Assembly (NCBI RefSeq): GCF_003144405.1
Contig: NZ_PENW01000033.1
Span: 1 to 52,109, forward strand
Source: Proteus cibi
GTDB lineage: Bacteria > Pseudomonadota > Gammaproteobacteria > Enterobacterales > Enterobacteriaceae
Length of the DNA: 52,109 nucleotides
Direction of reading: 5' to 3'
A program made the translations under genes and the position numbers. The notes under the pieces were generated by a model that saw only the letters and a list, made by a program, of their open reading frames with translations, did no database searches and was not told the DNA's origin. Positions 21,504-33,577 of this stretch are shown one piece after another; the stretch's first letter is position 1, and each line of letters opens with the position of its first letter.

Positions 21504-22856
21504 TTATAAGCGAGAGAAATCATTGAAAAGTGCAAGTCCCATTAAAAGCATCAGTGCCATAATACCAATACGATAACAGAAATCTTGTACACGCTCAGAT
21601 ACCGGCCCTCCCTTTATCTTTTCGATAACCAGGAAAAGCAGGTGCCCGCCATCTAAGACAGGCAGGGGAAACAAGTTAATGATCCCCAAATTGACACTAA
21701 TAAGCGCCATAAACATCAAATAATAAATAAAACCAGAATCAGCAGACATTCCTGCGCCTTTCGCGATAGACACAGGCCCACTAAGGTTAGTTAATTTGAC
21801 GTCACCTACGACTAATTTGCCAATCATTTTGACAGTTAAACCCATCAACTGCCATGTTTTATCAGATGCTTCATAGAGCGCCGAAAATGGGTTGTATTGC
21901 TGCATTATCAAATATTGCTCATCAGGAGGTAATATTTGTAACTGTGCACCAACTTGCCCTACTTCAGTGCCATCTTTCAGTGCAACAGCTGTCGGTGTAA
22001 TATTCAACATCAGCGACGAACCGTTACGTTCAACAAGAAGCGCCAAGACTTTATTTGGGCTTTGTCGAACAAAATAAGTAAATGGATGCCATGTATCAAT
22101 TGGCTGACCGTCAACTTTAACGATACGATCCCCTGCCTGTAAACCCGCTTTTTCAGCAGCAGAGCCTTTCGTAACCTCAATAATCTTTGAGTCTAACCGT
22201 GCGCCAACAGGCATTATCCCTAGGGACAAGATAGGATCTTGTTTTTCAGGATCAAAATTCCATTGTTGCAAATTCAGTATATTCTCACTCTCAGAAAGAG
22301 AATTTAGATCTGAAACAACGAATGAAACCTCTTTAGCACCAATTTTACTGACTAATGCTAAACGCACTGCATTCTGATCAGGCGTTTCGATACCTGCAAC
22401 GGATTTTAGTTCCATTCCAGGCGTTAATTTTGCTTGTTCTGCGATAGAATTCGGACGAATGTCTGCAATTATAGGTTTTAATGCAGGAACACCTATCATA
22501 AAAACTATCCAATAGGCGACTATCGCTAACAAAAAGTTGGCAATAGGTCCTGCGGCAACAACCGCAGCACGTTGACCAACTGTTTTATTATTAAATGCAA
22601 GATGACGACGCTCAGGTGCAACCTCAGCGACTCTTTCATCTAACATTTTTACATAGCCACCTAAAGGTATCCATGCGATAACAAATTCAGTGCCATGTTT
22701 ATCTATTTTGCGCCAAATTGCTTTTCCAAAACCAATAGAAAAACGCTCGACATAAATACCACAGCGCCTAGCTACCCAAAAATGCCCAAACTCATGTACC
22801 GTAATTAAAATACCTAAAACGATAATAAACGCGGCAAGATTCCACAGGATACCCAT
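21504..22856 (-). CDS. rseP: Site-2 protease RseP
   Basis: Inner-membrane zinc protease that cuts RseA after DegS, releasing sigma-E, and also removes remnant signal peptides. 450 residues. The zinc motif HEFGH is at 21-25 in the first membrane helix, and the third metal ligand is in the LDGGH segment near 400. Two periplasmic PDZ domains lie between about 125 and 310, with the conserved [16 protein letters not shown] stretch in the second. It sits between cdsA and bamA, tying sigma-E signalling to outer-membrane assembly. Confidence 0.97.
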   Translation of the reverse strand: MGILWNLAAFIIVLGILITVHEFGHFWVARRCGIYVERFSIGFGKAIWRKIDKHGTEFVIAWIPLGGYVKMLDERVAEVAPERRHLAFNNKTVGQRAAVVAAGPIANFLLAIVAYWIVFMIGVPALKPIIADIRPNSIAEQAKLTPGMELKSVAGIETPDQNAVRLALVSKIGAKEVSFVVSDLNSLSESENILNLQQWNFDPEKQDPILSLGIMPVGARLDSKIIEVTKGSAAEKAGLQAGDRIVKVDGQPIDTWHPFTYFVRQSPNKVLALLVERNGSSLMLNITPTAVALKDGTEVGQVGAQLQILPPDEQYLIMQQYNPFSALYEASDKTWQLMGLTVKMIGKLVVGDVKLTNLSGPVSIAKGAGMSADSGFIYYLMFMALISVNLGIINLFPLPVLDGGHLLFLVIEKIKGGPVSERVQDFCYRIGIMALMLLMGLALFNDFSRL

Positions 22857-22865
22857 TACTTACCT

Positions 22866-23729
22866 TTATAGTTTAAAGCCAGAAGAAATCAGAAAGACCA
22901 ATCCTGCAAAGACTGGGATAGCCGCAGTCAAACTATCAATTCTATCAAGCACACCGCCATGTCCTGGTATCAATTGGCTGCTGTCTTTAATGCCTGAAAC
23001 ACGTTTAAACATACTTTCTGCTAGATCACCAAACACTGATACGATGACAACAACGCCAGATATTAATAACAAGTTATTAGGTACTTCAACCACAGGTGCA
23101 AAATAAGTAAATAACCATGATGCAACACCTGCTGTAATCAACCCACCAACTAACCCTTCGAGAGTTTTACCTGGAGATACTTTAGGTGCCATTTTATGCT
23201 TACCCATTAAACGTCCGAAAGCATAAGCACCAGAGTCAGCAGCCCAAACTAATAACATGACATACAGTAGCCACCATGCACCGGTATAACTATCCGTGTT
23301 ATAACCCAACATACGCAACGCCATCATGCCACAATAAAAGGGAACAATCGTCAATATACCGAACAATAGCTTAATAAAAACTGAATTTTTCCACATATTG
23401 GCTGAATTCGGATAACTTACAACTAATAAAATTGCTGCTACCCACCAAATTAAGCCCGCCCACAAACCATTTTTTATCATTGGAGTATCTAGTAGGTGGT
23501 CAAAATTAGGTAAAGAAAACTGCATAACGAGTAACAATGCAGCAAAGCCGATCCCTGTCGCAATACGCTTACCTTGAGAATGCCAACCAATAAATTGTGC
23601 CCATTCCCAACCCGCTAAGCCTGATATCGCAATAATGACTAATCCAAAACCTGTTGGAGGAAGTAGAAATAGTGCTGCAATAACAATAGGGATTAAAATT
23701 AATGCGGTGATGACACGATACTTAAGCAA
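22866..23729 (-). CDS. cdsA: Phosphatidate cytidylyltransferase
   Basis: Makes CDP-diacylglycerol from phosphatidate and CTP, the branch-point precursor of all membrane phospholipids. 287 residues with about eight hydrophobic helices. The C-terminal CDP-alcohol signature is visible: KVSPGKTLEGLVGG near 184, FGDLAESMFKR near 240 and GHGGVLDRIDSL near 259. One base separates it from uppS, so they are certainly cotranscribed. Confidence 0.97.
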   Translation of the reverse strand: MLKYRVITALILIPIVIAALFLLPPTGFGLVIIAISGLAGWEWAQFIGWHSQGKRIATGIGFAALLLVMQFSLPNFDHLLDTPMIKNGLWAGLIWWVAAILLVVSYPNSANMWKNSVFIKLLFGILTIVPFYCGMMALRMLGYNTDSYTGAWWLLYVMLLVWAADSGAYAFGRLMGKHKMAPKVSPGKTLEGLVGGLITAGVASWLFTYFAPVVEVPNNLLLISGVVVIVSVFGDLAESMFKRVSGIKDSSQLIPGHGGVLDRIDSLTAAIPVFAGLVFLISSGFKL

Positions 23730-23730
23730 G

Positions 23731-24489
23731 TTATCCTCCCAGATTTATAGTATCTGTTTCTGATGTAGTACCACCGAAACGTCTTTCCCGTTTAGCAAAA
23801 GCATCTAATGCATTCTGAAAAACTTGTTCATCAAAATCAGGCCATAAAACCTGTGTAAAATAAAGCTCAGCATAAGCAATCTGCCAAATAAGAAAATTAC
23901 TTATACGATGCTCACCACCTGTACGAATAACAAGATCAACGTCAGGCTGATTATGCAAGCAAAGGTGTGAAGATATTGCATTTTCATTAATATCTTCGAG
24001 ACTAATTTCCCCTTTTGCGAGGGATGTCGCTAATTGTTTTACGCTTTGAGTAATATCCCATCGACCGCCATAATTAGCCGCAATATTTAAATTAAGTCCT
24101 GTATTATTCGCTGTGAGTGCCACAGAACTTTTAATTCGGTCTTGTAAACGGCGACTAAAACGACTGATATCACCAATGACCGTCAATTTCACATTGTGTT
24201 TATGCAGGCTTTTCACTTCGTTATCTAAAGCAAAAACAAATAATTCCATGAGAGAACTCACTTCCTGCTCTGGTCTATTCCAGTTTTCGCTGCTAAATGC
24301 ATATAACGTTAGTGATTCAATTTTGTGTTTTACGGAAAAGCTAACCGCATCCCGAACTGCTTTAATTCCCGCGCGATGCCCCGTTACTCGGAGTTTCCCT
24401 TGCTTTTTAGCCCAGCGTCCATTGCCATCCATAATGATAGCAACATGCTTTGGTTTTGATGCGGATGAATCGTCACTGGATAAGTTCAC
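23731..24489 (-). CDS. uppS: Undecaprenyl diphosphate synthase
   Basis: Cis-prenyltransferase (also ispU) that adds eight isopentenyl units to farnesyl diphosphate, giving the C55 lipid carrier for peptidoglycan, O-antigen and enterobacterial common antigen. 252 residues. The catalytic aspartate is Asp21 in IIMDGNGRWAKK, followed by FSSENWNRP near 80. The C-terminal RTGGEHRISNFLIWQIAYAE segment carries the conserved diphosphate and magnesium ligands. It starts a subcluster; the gene upstream, dxr, is separated by a probable terminator. Confidence 0.97.
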   Translation of the reverse strand: MNLSSDDSSASKPKHVAIIMDGNGRWAKKQGKLRVTGHRAGIKAVRDAVSFSVKHKIESLTLYAFSSENWNRPEQEVSSLMELFVFALDNEVKSLHKHNVKLTVIGDISRFSRRLQDRIKSSVALTANNTGLNLNIAANYGGRWDITQSVKQLATSLAKGEISLEDINENAISSHLCLHNQPDVDLVIRTGGEHRISNFLIWQIAYAELYFTQVLWPDFDEQVFQNALDAFAKRERRFGGTTSETDTINLGG

Positions 24490-24551
24490 TCAATTTAACC
24501 CTTTGCTAATCTGATACTGATACAGACAGTCCTCTTCGGATAATCTATGCA

Positions 24552-24576
24552 CAAAAAAAAACCGTGTCACCCACGG
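24552..24576 (-). terminator. dxr terminator
   Basis: On the minus strand CCGTG, loop GGTGA, CACGG is followed by nine T residues (24552-24561). The stem is short, but the T-tract is long. It falls about 140 bases after the dxr stop. The remaining bases between dxr and uppS show no gene and presumably hold a uppS promoter. Confidence 0.7.
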
Positions 24577-24715
24577 CCTTTGGCAAAGCCTCAAAGTTGC
24601 TAAAGCAATAGCCTTAGTAATGAACTGTTAATTTTCATTATTGTCTTTAGTGATTCGGCAACTATACCATTAGCCAGAAAGACGAACAAACACCCTATAT
24701 TAAATATAATCACCA

Positions 24716-25909
24716 TTATACAAATTGAGTGATTAACTGGTGTGTTTCTAATCTTGCTAATTTATCGATTTCTAGAACATCATTAATACTTTGAGGCTCT
24801 GATAGGTCAAAATGTTCAACAACTTTGCGATTAATTTTAGCAATATCAGTAAATTTCACTTTTTCGTGTAAAAATGCATCAACAACCACTTCATTAGCCG
24901 CATTTAACACTGTAGTTGCCGCTTGCCCACGCTTTGACGCTTCAATAGCAAGTGCTAAACAAGGGTAACGTTGGTAATCTGGACGAATAAACTCGAGAGA
25001 TTGAATCTCAAAGAAATCTAATGCTTTTGCACCAGATTGAGTACGATGAGGATAAGCCATTGAGTATGCAATTGGTGTTCTCATATCGGGTTCACCGATT
25101 TGAGCGATGATACTGCCATCGCGATAACGAACCATTGAGTGAATGACTGATTGTGGATGAATAATGACTTCCATTTCTTCTTCAGAGGCATTAAAGAAGT
25201 AACGAGCTTCAATATACTCAAGCCCTTTATTCATCATCGTTGCAGAATCAACTGAAATTTTACGCCCCATAGACCAATTTGGATGCGCACACGCTTGATC
25301 TGGCGTCATTGCTTCCAGTTCATCTAATGGTGTATAGCGAAATGGTCCGCCAGAGCCTGTTAACAAAATACTTGTCACACCTTCATTAGCTAATGATGCA
25401 TGACCTAGATTTTCTTGAATTGCTTTAGGTAAGCTTTGATAAATTGCATTATGTTCGCTATCAATAGGTAAAATTGTTGCGCCATATTTAGCAACTGCAT
25501 CAAAGAAAAGACGCCCACTAGTTATCAGCGATTCTTTATTTGCTAACAGAATTCTTTTACCTTTTTCAATAGCGGCAAGTGTCGGTTTTAATCCTGCAAC
25601 GCCAGTTATAGCAGACATAACCTGATCAGCTTCATCAAGAGCTGCAATTTCATTGATCGCATGGGAACCAGATAGAATTTCTGTTTTACAAGATGTATTA
25701 GCGAGTAACTGTTTAAGTTGATTTGCACTTTTTTCATCAGACATCACAGCGTATTTGGGCTGGAAAGCAAGGCACTGTTGTGCCATTTTGTCTGTATTTT
25801 TTCCTGCCGCTAGGGCAAGGACCTGATACTCATCAGGATTGTTTTCAATGACGGAAAGAGTGCTAGTTCCGATAGATCCTGTTGAGCCTAATATAGTTAT
25901 TTGTTTCAT
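24716..25909 (-). CDS. dxr: 1-deoxy-D-xylulose 5-phosphate reductoisomerase
   Basis: Second enzyme of the MEP isoprenoid pathway, converting DXP to MEP with NADPH; the target of fosmidomycin. 397 residues. The NADPH-binding loop [11 protein letters not shown] is at 8-18. The metal ligands and substrate loop are in [10 protein letters not shown] near 150, and [14 protein letters not shown] near 221 carries the flexible catalytic region. It feeds isopentenyl units to uppS two steps downstream in the same cluster. Confidence 0.97.
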   Translation of the reverse strand: MKQITILGSTGSIGTSTLSVIENNPDEYQVLALAAGKNTDKMAQQCLAFQPKYAVMSDEKSANQLKQLLANTSCKTEILSGSHAINEIAALDEADQVMSAITGVAGLKPTLAAIEKGKRILLANKESLITSGRLFFDAVAKYGATILPIDSEHNAIYQSLPKAIQENLGHASLANEGVTSILLTGSGGPFRYTPLDELEAMTPDQACAHPNWSMGRKISVDSATMMNKGLEYIEARYFFNASEEEMEVIIHPQSVIHSMVRYRDGSIIAQIGEPDMRTPIAYSMAYPHRTQSGAKALDFFEIQSLEFIRPDYQRYPCLALAIEASKRGQAATTVLNAANEVVVDAFLHEKVKFTDIAKINRKVVEHFDLSEPQSINDVLEIDKLARLETHQLITQFV

Positions 25910-26058
25910 TTATTAATCAATCAGTATGTCTACAACGTTTTAATTAAAAAGAATTATATCAGTATGGCAAGGTAAATGAGGATTAAAGATGAAAACTTTA
26001 ATAAATAATGTGACAAAAGAAGGTATTAAGCACGAATTTTCAAATAAATAATTAAAAA

Positions 26059-26088
26059 ATAATGCCGCTAAAGAGCGGCATTATCGAA
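26059..26088 (-). terminator. frr terminator
   Basis: Perfect stem TAATGCCGCT / AGCGGCATTA (26060-26083) with a 4-base loop. On the minus strand it is followed by ATTTTTTAATT. It lies 20 bases downstream of frr. Confidence 0.88.
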
Positions 26089-26102
26089 AAAAGATATAAA
26101 AA

Positions 26103-26660
26103 TTAGAATTCCATTAACTCTGCTTCTTTCAGCGCTAATGCATCATCAATTTTTTTAATGAACATGTCAGTTAACTTCTGAATGTCATCTTGTGAACGGC
26201 GTTCATCATCTTCGCTGATTTCTTTATCTTTCAGTAATGCTTTGACTTTATCGTTAGCATCACGACGGATATTACGAATAGAAACGCGACCTTGTTCTGC
26301 ATCACCACGAACAACTTTGATTAAGTCTTTACGACGTTCTTCAGTTAATGGAGGCAGTGGAACACGGATAATGGCTCCCGCAGATGAAGGATTTAAACCT
26401 AAATCTGATGCCATAATCGCTTTTTCAACAGCCGGTGCTAAAGTACGATCGAATACAGTGATCGCCAGTGTACGGCCATCTTCTGCAACAACGTTAGCAA
26501 CTTGGTTTAATGGGGTTGGCGCTCCGTAGTATTCAACTACAATGCCATCTAAAAGGCTAGGAGACGCACGACCAGTACGAACTTTATTAATCTGGCTTTT
26601 TAGTGCTTCAACGCTTTTATCCATGCGTTCTTGAGCATCTTTTTTGATTTCATTAATCAC
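26103..26660 (-). CDS. frr: Ribosome recycling factor
   Basis: Splits post-termination ribosomes together with EF-G. The start is GTG at 26660, because the product is then 185 residues, identical in length to E. coli, with AAGGG eight bases upstream; an upstream ATG would add about 30 unrelated residues. The protein is a three-helix bundle plus beta domain with conserved [15 protein letters not shown] near 24-38 and [13 protein letters not shown] near 105. A terminator follows directly. Confidence 0.96.
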   Translation of the reverse strand: MINEIKKDAQERMDKSVEALKSQINKVRTGRASPSLLDGIVVEYYGAPTPLNQVANVVAEDGRTLAITVFDRTLAPAVEKAIMASDLGLNPSSAGAIIRVPLPPLTEERRKDLIKVVRGDAEQGRVSIRNIRRDANDKVKALLKDKEISEDDERRSQDDIQKLTDMFIKKIDDALALKEAELMEF

Positions 26661-26772
26661 GTTATAAACCCTTGGGAACTGGTTATCTTCCAGTCGATAT
26701 AAAATCATACCGACATAAATAAATTGGCGTATTCTAGATGTTAACGCCAAATTATACCGTTGTCTCTGTGTA

Positions 26773-27501
26773 TTAAGCGTGAGAAATCAAAGTTCCTTCA
26801 CTTTCACCCATTACAACCCGACGTAATGCACCCGGTTTATTCATATTGAATACGCGGATAGGTAAATTATGATCTCGGGCTAATGTGAATGCAGCAAGAT
26901 CCATGACTTTCAATTCACGTTCTAATACATCCTGATAAGTCAGTGTTTCATAAAGTACTGCATCAGGATCTTTGGTTGGATCGGCAGAATAAACTCCGTC
27001 CACTTTCGTTGCTTTTAATACAACGTCAGCTTCAATTTCAATACCGCGTAAACACGCAGCAGAATCGGTAGTAAAGAATGGGTTGCCTGTACCAGCCGAG
27101 AAAATAACAACTCGACCGTGGCGTAATAAGCTAATTGCTTCTGCCCAACTATAGTTATCGCAGACACCATTCAGTGGAAATGCTGACATAAGGCGTGCGT
27201 TTACATAAGCACGATGCAATGAATCACGCATTGCTAAACCATTCATTACTGTCGCAAGCATTCCCATGTGGTCACCCACAACACGGTTCATACCTGCCGC
27301 GGCAAGACCTGCGCCACGGAACAAGTTACCACCGCCAATTACGACACCGACTTGTATACCTAATTCAACGAGTTCTTTGATTTCCTGAGCCATGCGATCA
27401 AGTACGCTCGCATCGATACCGAAACCTTCTGCGCCTTGCAGGGCTTCGCCACTCAGCTTTAATAAAATTCGCTGATATACAGGTTTTGCATTGGTAGCCA
27501 T
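26773..27501 (-). CDS. pyrH: UMP kinase
   Basis: Hexameric bacterial UMP kinase of the amino-acid-kinase family, activated by GTP and inhibited by UTP; it supplies UDP for nucleotide and cell-envelope synthesis. 242 residues. [13 protein letters not shown] begins the nucleotide-binding fold, [12 protein letters not shown] is near 53 and [13 protein letters not shown] near 137. It lies between tsf and frr, as in E. coli. Confidence 0.97.
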   Translation of the reverse strand: MATNAKPVYQRILLKLSGEALQGAEGFGIDASVLDRMAQEIKELVELGIQVGVVIGGGNLFRGAGLAAAGMNRVVGDHMGMLATVMNGLAMRDSLHRAYVNARLMSAFPLNGVCDNYSWAEAISLLRHGRVVIFSAGTGNPFFTTDSAACLRGIEIEADVVLKATKVDGVYSADPTKDPDAVLYETLTYQDVLERELKVMDLAAFTLARDHNLPIRVFNMNKPGALRRVVMGESEGTLISHA

Positions 27502-27595
27502 GGTGTTCTGTCCTAAGCAGATTAGTTAATTGGAGGTTTTAGATAGCTTCTCTTTTTAACAAAAAAAAGCAAACAGCCAGTGGAGATTACAACAA

Positions 27596-27636
27596 AACAG
27601 AACCGCCATTAGGCGGCTCTGTTAACGCTAAGCGTT
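27596..27636 (-). terminator. tsf terminator
   Basis: AACAGAGCCGCC and GGCGGTTCTGTT (27596-27623, one mismatch allowed) form a strong hairpin with loop TAAT on the minus strand, then TTTGTTGT. A second short palindrome, AACGCT/AGCGTT, lies between it and the tsf stop. The T-tract is imperfect, so partial readthrough into pyrH is possible. Confidence 0.7.
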
Positions 27637-27637
27637 A

Positions 27638-28489
27638 TTATTTGCTCATTGCAGCAACTTCAGCTGCGAAATCAGCTTCAACTTTCTCAATACCTTCACC
27701 CACTTCGAAACGAACGAAGTTGATAACATCAGCATTGTTTTCTTTCAGCAGTTCGCCAACAGTTTTGCTTGGGTCCATTACGAAATGCTGACCAGTCAGA
27801 GAAATCTCACCGGTGAATTTGTTCATGCGACCGATAACCATTTTTTCTGCGATTTCGCGTGGTTTACCGGATTGCATTGCGATATCCATCTGAATTTGGT
27901 GCTCATGTTCAACAACATCAGCAGGAACATCTTCAGGACGAACATATTCTGGTTTGCTTGCAGCAACGTGCATAGCAATGTGTTTGATCAGTTCTTCGTT
28001 AGCGCCTTTAGCTGAAACTAAAACACCGATACGAGCACCGTGTAGGTAAGTACCTAACTCTTCAGCTTCTAATACAGCAACACGACGAATGTTGATGTTT
28101 TCACCGATTTTAGCAACTAATGCAGTACGTGCTTCTTCGAATTTAGCTTTCAGAGCTTCGATATCATCCGTTTTGTCTGCTAATACAGTAGCCATAACTT
28201 CTTTACCGAAAGCGATGAAACCAGCATCTTTAGCAACGAAGTCTGTTTCACAGTTCAGTTCAACCAGCGCACCGAATTTACCATCAGCAGCAACTTCTGC
28301 AAGGATGATACCTTCAGCAGCAACACGGCCTGCTTTTTTAGCCGCTTTAGCTTGACCTGATTTACGCATGTTGTCGATTGCTAATTCGATATCACCATTA
28401 GCTTCAACCAGCGCTTTTTTACATTCCATCATGCCTGCGCCAGTACGTTCACGCAGTTCTTTTACCAATGCAGCGGTAATTCCAGACAT
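27638..28489 (-). CDS. tsf: Elongation factor Ts
   Basis: Guanine nucleotide exchange factor for EF-Tu, 283 residues. The N-terminal UBA-like domain reads [24 protein letters not shown], and the [10 protein letters not shown] segment at about 80 supplies the conserved Asp-Phe pair that displaces magnesium from EF-Tu. The lysine- and alanine-rich [14 protein letters not shown] linker is typical. It is cotranscribed with rpsB through a G+C-rich hairpin that probably reduces its level relative to S2. Confidence 0.98.
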   Translation of the reverse strand: MSGITAALVKELRERTGAGMMECKKALVEANGDIELAIDNMRKSGQAKAAKKAGRVAAEGIILAEVAADGKFGALVELNCETDFVAKDAGFIAFGKEVMATVLADKTDDIEALKAKFEEARTALVAKIGENINIRRVAVLEAEELGTYLHGARIGVLVSAKGANEELIKHIAMHVAASKPEYVRPEDVPADVVEHEHQIQMDIAMQSGKPREIAEKMVIGRMNKFTGEISLTGQHFVMDPSKTVGELLKENNADVINFVRFEVGEGIEKVEADFAAEVAAMSK

Positions 28490-28548
28490 TTGTTTCTTCC
28501 TCGACTTTTCTATGGGCTAGCCATAGATGTTCTCATAGCAGATGTGTA

Positions 28549-28572
28549 AAGGGGGCCTATTGAGGCCCCCTA
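28549..28572 (-). terminator. rpsB-tsf intergenic hairpin, partial terminator
   Basis: GGGGGCC (28551-28557) and GGCCCCC (28564-28570) pair perfectly around a 6-base loop. There is no long T-tract on the minus strand (TTTACAC), so it is more likely an attenuator or processing hairpin than a full stop. Confidence 0.6.
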
Positions 28573-28624
28573 ACCAATATATAGCAATACCTGGTTAAAT
28601 AAGGGCTCTTACGAGCATGCCTTA

Positions 28625-29475
<851 letters not shown>

Positions 29476-29551
29476 GTAATTAACACAATTGAATGTTTCA
29501 GATTTACTGCTATTACCCACTGTGTGATGCAATAACAGAACTCCGGCGCGC

Positions 29552-29560
29552 TTTATACCA
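29552..29560 (-). promoter_or_regulatory. rpsB promoter, extended -10 type
   Basis: On the minus strand TGG precedes TATAAA (29552-29557), followed by the G+C-rich discriminator GCGCGCC, the usual mark of stringently controlled ribosomal promoters. No good -35 hexamer is apparent at 16-18 bases, consistent with an extended -10 promoter. It lies about 200 bases upstream of rpsB, which matches the long leader. Confidence 0.6.
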
Positions 29561-29946
29561 TAAATAACCTCAAGAAACCACTATTACTTACGTTTGCCAT
29601 AGGCTTATTTGGCATAAAGACACATCATTTGAACAAAGGAAAAAGCGGTATTCACGCAATGATAATAAATATTGCTCTAATATCAATTTGCTAGAAAAAC
29701 ACCAATAGAAAAGCGCAATATGTAAAGACAATCAGATTAAGAAGGCGTAATGTTCGTCATTATTCTCGATATCAGACAGATTGCACACATCCTCTTTATT
29801 GGCACACCTACTTTCTGCTGATATCATAAATGGTAATCAGAATTATTTCTCATCATCATTCATTTAACCTGCAATACAAAATATGAATACAACAAAGTGT
29901 ATTATCTAATTCGTATTGTGGCTTTTAATCTAGACGAAGAACTCAA

Positions 29947-30744
29947 ATGGCTATTGTAATCAAGACAGAAGAAGATATTCAAAAAATGCGCGTCGCAGGT
30001 CGTCTTGCGGCAGAAGTTCTTGAAATTATCGCACCGTTCGTAAAACCGGGTGTCAACACCGCTGAATTAGACCGTATTTGTCATGAGCATATTGTTAACG
30101 TACAACAGGCTATTCCTGCTTGTCTTAACTATCATGGTTTCCCTAAATCAGTCTGTATTTCAGTTAACGATGTTATTTGCCACGGTATTCCTAGCGAAGA
30201 AAAAATCCTTAAAGAGGGTGATATCGTGAATATTGATGTCACTGTCATTAAAGAAGGGTTTCATGGCGACACCTCAAAAATGTTTATCGTAGGTAAACCA
30301 ACAATCCAAGGTGAACGCTTATGTCGTATCACTCAAGAAAGTCTTTATCTGGCAATCAAAATGGTTAAGCCAGGTATTCGCTTACGTGAACTGGGTAAAG
30401 CCATTCAAAAATTTGTTGAAGGTCATGACTATTCTGTTGTTCGTGAATATTGTGGTCATGGTATTGGTGAAGGATTCCATGAAGAACCTCAAGTTCTACA
30501 CTATGATGCAGATGATAGTGGTGTTGTGTTACAAAAAGGCATGGCATTCACTATCGAGCCAATGGTAAACACAGGTGATTACCGTATTCGTACAATGAAA
30601 GACGGCTGGACGGTTAAAACTAAAGACAGAGGTTGGTCAGCACAATACGAACATACGTTAGTTGTTACTGATAATGGCTGTGAAATCATGACACTACGCA
30701 AAGAAGAAGAACCCTTTATTTCTGCGGTATTAGTCAACGCCTAA
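29947..30744 (+). CDS. map: Methionine aminopeptidase type I
   Basis: Removes the initiator methionine from nascent proteins with small second residues. 265 residues. The five dinuclear-metal ligands are recognisable: Asp in NIDVTVIKEG (near 97), Asp in FHGDTSKMF (near 108), His in GHGIGEGFHEEP (near 171), Glu in FTIEPMV (near 204) and Glu in YEHTLVV (near 235). It is transcribed divergently from rpsB across about 600 bases, as in E. coli. Confidence 0.97.
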   Translation: MAIVIKTEEDIQKMRVAGRLAAEVLEIIAPFVKPGVNTAELDRICHEHIVNVQQAIPACLNYHGFPKSVCISVNDVICHGIPSEEKILKEGDIVNIDVTVIKEGFHGDTSKMFIVGKPTIQGERLCRITQESLYLAIKMVKPGIRLRELGKAIQKFVEGHDYSVVREYCGHGIGEGFHEEPQVLHYDADDSGVVLQKGMAFTIEPMVNTGDYRIRTMKDGWTVKTKDRGWSAQYEHTLVVTDNGCEIMTLRKEEEPFISAVLVNA

Positions 30745-30763
30745 GTTTTTTAGCGAAAAATGT

Positions 30764-30803
30764 AAAAGCGACATATTTTTTCGAGATGTGTCGCTTTTTT
30801 TAT
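30764..30803 (+). terminator. map terminator
   Basis: AAAAGCGACA (30764-30773) and TGTCGCTTTT (30789-30798) form a perfect 10-bp stem, followed by further T residues. Confidence 0.9.
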
Positions 30804-30897
30804 TTTATTTACGATGCAACAGCAGAATCACTAGTCAGGTTATCGTTTTAACATTAGTCTTAATATCATAAGCAAACATTGAGAAAGAAGACGAATA

Positions 30898-33543
30898 ATG
30901 ACTAATAAAAATGCATTTCAAACACCGCCCCCTTCCCCTTTTTTGCTGACAGAAAACACCCTAGATTGCGCTAAACTTAAGCAATCTATTGAACAATTTC
31001 AGTCTTGGTTAGCAGATGCCTTTCATCATGATGTTGATGTTGCCTTATTACTTCAAGCCCGTAGCCATTTCATTGACCAACTCTTAACACAATTGTGGCA
31101 CTATACACAGCTATCCGATTACCCTGATCTTAGTATCATTGCGGTCGGTGGTTATGGCAGACAAGAGTTACATCCGCTTTCTGATATTGATCTTCTCTTT
31201 TTAAGTGAAACACTGTTATCACCTAAGGCTGAAGATAAAGTCAGCAAGCTCATTACATTACTGTGGGATGTACGCCTTGAAATTGGTGCCAGTGTTAGAA
31301 CAATGGAAGAATGTCTGTTAGAAGGTCTTTCAGACTTAACCGTTGCAACAAACTTACTAGAAGCACGCCTTATTTGTGGAAATAATTCACTTTATCAGCA
31401 ATTAATTAATCATATTTTTAGCCAAGGATTTTGGCCATCACCTGATTTTTTTGCTGCAAAAGTTGAAGAACAAAAACAGAGGCATCAGCGATACCATAGC
31501 ACGAGTTATAACCTAGAACCTGATATCAAAAGTAGCCCTGGTGGGCTACGTGATATCCACACTTTAATTTGGGTCGCTCATCGTCATTTTGGAGCGGCAT
31601 CAGTTTCTGAAATGGTCAATTTTGGCTTTTTAACACCAGCAGAAGGACAAGAGCTATTAGAGTGCCAATACACGCTATGGAAAATTCGTTTTGCTCTCCA
31701 TCTCGTGCTTTCTCGCTATGACAATCGCCTATTGTTTGATAGACAACTCAACGTTGCTCAACTTTTAAATTATGAAGGTGAAGGCAATCAGCCCGTTGAA
31801 AAAATGATGAAGGATTATTATCGTGTAACTCGTCGAGTCAGTGAGCTAAATGATATGTTACTTCAGTTATTTGACGAAGCTATTCTTGCTCTACAACCTA
31901 ATGTAAAACCTCGTCCTCTAGACAATGAATTTCAATTAAGAGGTTCTTTAATTGATGTTGTTGATGACAGTTGCTTCCTTGACGATCCTATCGCTATTAT
32001 GCGCCTCTTTTTACGTATGGCAGAGCATAAAGAGATCACTGGAATTTATTCAACAACGCTCCGCCATTTACGTTACGCTCGCCGGCATTTAGTACAGCCT
32101 TTATGTGAGTACCCTCTCGCACGTCAAGTTTTTATGCAGATATTACGCCATCCTCGTGCGGTTTCTGGCGCATTTGTTCCGATGCATAAACACAGTGTAC
32201 TCGCGGCTTATTTCCCGCAATGGAATAATATTGTAGGTCAAATGCAGTTTGATTTATTCCATGCCTATACCGTTGATGAACATACCATTCGTGTTTTACA
32301 AAAACTTGAAAGCTTTAGTCACCCAGAGAACCATGAAAAACACCCTCTTTGTGTTGATATCTACCCAAAACTACCGCAACTTGAATTACTACGTTTAGCT
32401 GCACTTTTTCATGATATTGCGAAAGGACGTCATGGAGATCACTCTGTTCTTGGCGCACAAGATGTGGCGTTTTTTGCACAACAACATGGTTTAAATCAGA
32501 GAGAATCCGCCTTAGTTGAATGGCTTGTTAGTCACCACTTACTTATGTCTGTTACAGCGCAACGACGTGATATTCAAGATCCTGACATTATTTTTCAGTT
32601 CGCATCAGAAGTAAAAAATGAGAGTCGATTACGTTATCTTTTGTGCTTAACCGTTGCGGATATCTGTGCAACCAATAGCAGTCTATGGAATAGCTGGAAA
32701 CAGAGCCTATTACGTGAACTTTTTCTATCAACAGAAAATCAGTTACGCCAAGGTATGCACTCTATTCCTGATTTACGTGAGCGTATTCGCCATCATCGTT
32801 TGCAAGCACTAACTATTTTACGAATAGAACAGGTTGATGAAGATAAATTGCAAGCAATTTGGGGACGTTGCCATGCCGACTATTTTTTACGACACACACC
32901 AGAACAAATTGCATGGCATGCACTTGCATTAATCGAGCATAATAGCGCTGATCCTATGGTGTTAATCAGCCAACAAACAGAACATGGTGGTACTGAAATC
33001 TTTATTTGGTGTGCCGATAGACCATCCCTTTTTGCATCGGTGGCAGGTGAATTAGATAGACGCAATTTAAGTATCCATAACGCTCAAATTTTTACTAACC
33101 GCGATAATATGGCTATGGATACCTTTATTGTATTAGAGCCTAATGGCAAACCTTTGGCGATTGATAGATATAATGCAATTCGCAATGCATTGATCCAAGT
33201 TGTATCTGCCCCTTATAACGCCAATGCAAAAACACGCTCATTACCAGCTAAATTACGCCATTTTGATGTTCCGACAAAAATTAACTTTATCGCTTCCAAC
33301 CATAATAAGCGCACCTACATGGAACTATTCGCACGAGATCGTCCGGGATTATTAGCCATTATTGGTAAAGTTTTTGCTGATCTTTCACTGTCATTACATG
33401 GTGCCAGAATAACCACAATAGGCGAACGTGTTGAGGATTTCTTTGTATTAACCGATAGCGAAAATAAGGCACTAAACCAGAAAATGAAGGATGAAGTCGT
33501 AGAAAGGTTGACAAAAGCCCTAGTTTCAAAGGATAAAATATAG
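30898..33543 (+). CDS. glnD: PII uridylyltransferase / uridylyl-removing enzyme
   Basis: Primary glutamine sensor of nitrogen regulation; it uridylylates PII proteins when glutamine is low and reverses this when it is high. 881 residues. The nucleotidyltransferase domain has [18 protein letters not shown] near 82-99. The HD hydrolase domain has [14 protein letters not shown] near 503. Two C-terminal ACT domains bind glutamine (about 695-775 and 800-880, the second starting [13 protein letters not shown]). It starts the segment glnD-dapD-yaeH; no overlap with dapD. Confidence 0.97.
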   Translation: MTNKNAFQTPPPSPFLLTENTLDCAKLKQSIEQFQSWLADAFHHDVDVALLLQARSHFIDQLLTQLWHYTQLSDYPDLSIIAVGGYGRQELHPLSDIDLLFLSETLLSPKAEDKVSKLITLLWDVRLEIGASVRTMEECLLEGLSDLTVATNLLEARLICGNNSLYQQLINHIFSQGFWPSPDFFAAKVEEQKQRHQRYHSTSYNLEPDIKSSPGGLRDIHTLIWVAHRHFGAASVSEMVNFGFLTPAEGQELLECQYTLWKIRFALHLVLSRYDNRLLFDRQLNVAQLLNYEGEGNQPVEKMMKDYYRVTRRVSELNDMLLQLFDEAILALQPNVKPRPLDNEFQLRGSLIDVVDDSCFLDDPIAIMRLFLRMAEHKEITGIYSTTLRHLRYARRHLVQPLCEYPLARQVFMQILRHPRAVSGAFVPMHKHSVLAAYFPQWNNIVGQMQFDLFHAYTVDEHTIRVLQKLESFSHPENHEKHPLCVDIYPKLPQLELLRLAALFHDIAKGRHGDHSVLGAQDVAFFAQQHGLNQRESALVEWLVSHHLLMSVTAQRRDIQDPDIIFQFASEVKNESRLRYLLCLTVADICATNSSLWNSWKQSLLRELFLSTENQLRQGMHSIPDLRERIRHHRLQALTILRIEQVDEDKLQAIWGRCHADYFLRHTPEQIAWHALALIEHNSADPMVLISQQTEHGGTEIFIWCADRPSLFASVAGELDRRNLSIHNAQIFTNRDNMAMDTFIVLEPNGKPLAIDRYNAIRNALIQVVSAPYNANAKTRSLPAKLRHFDVPTKINFIASNHNKRTYMELFARDRPGLLAIIGKVFADLSLSLHGARITTIGERVEDFFVLTDSENKALNQKMKDEVVERLTKALVSKDKI

Positions 33544-33577
33544 GAACCCACGACAATACATATAGGAAATACTATTG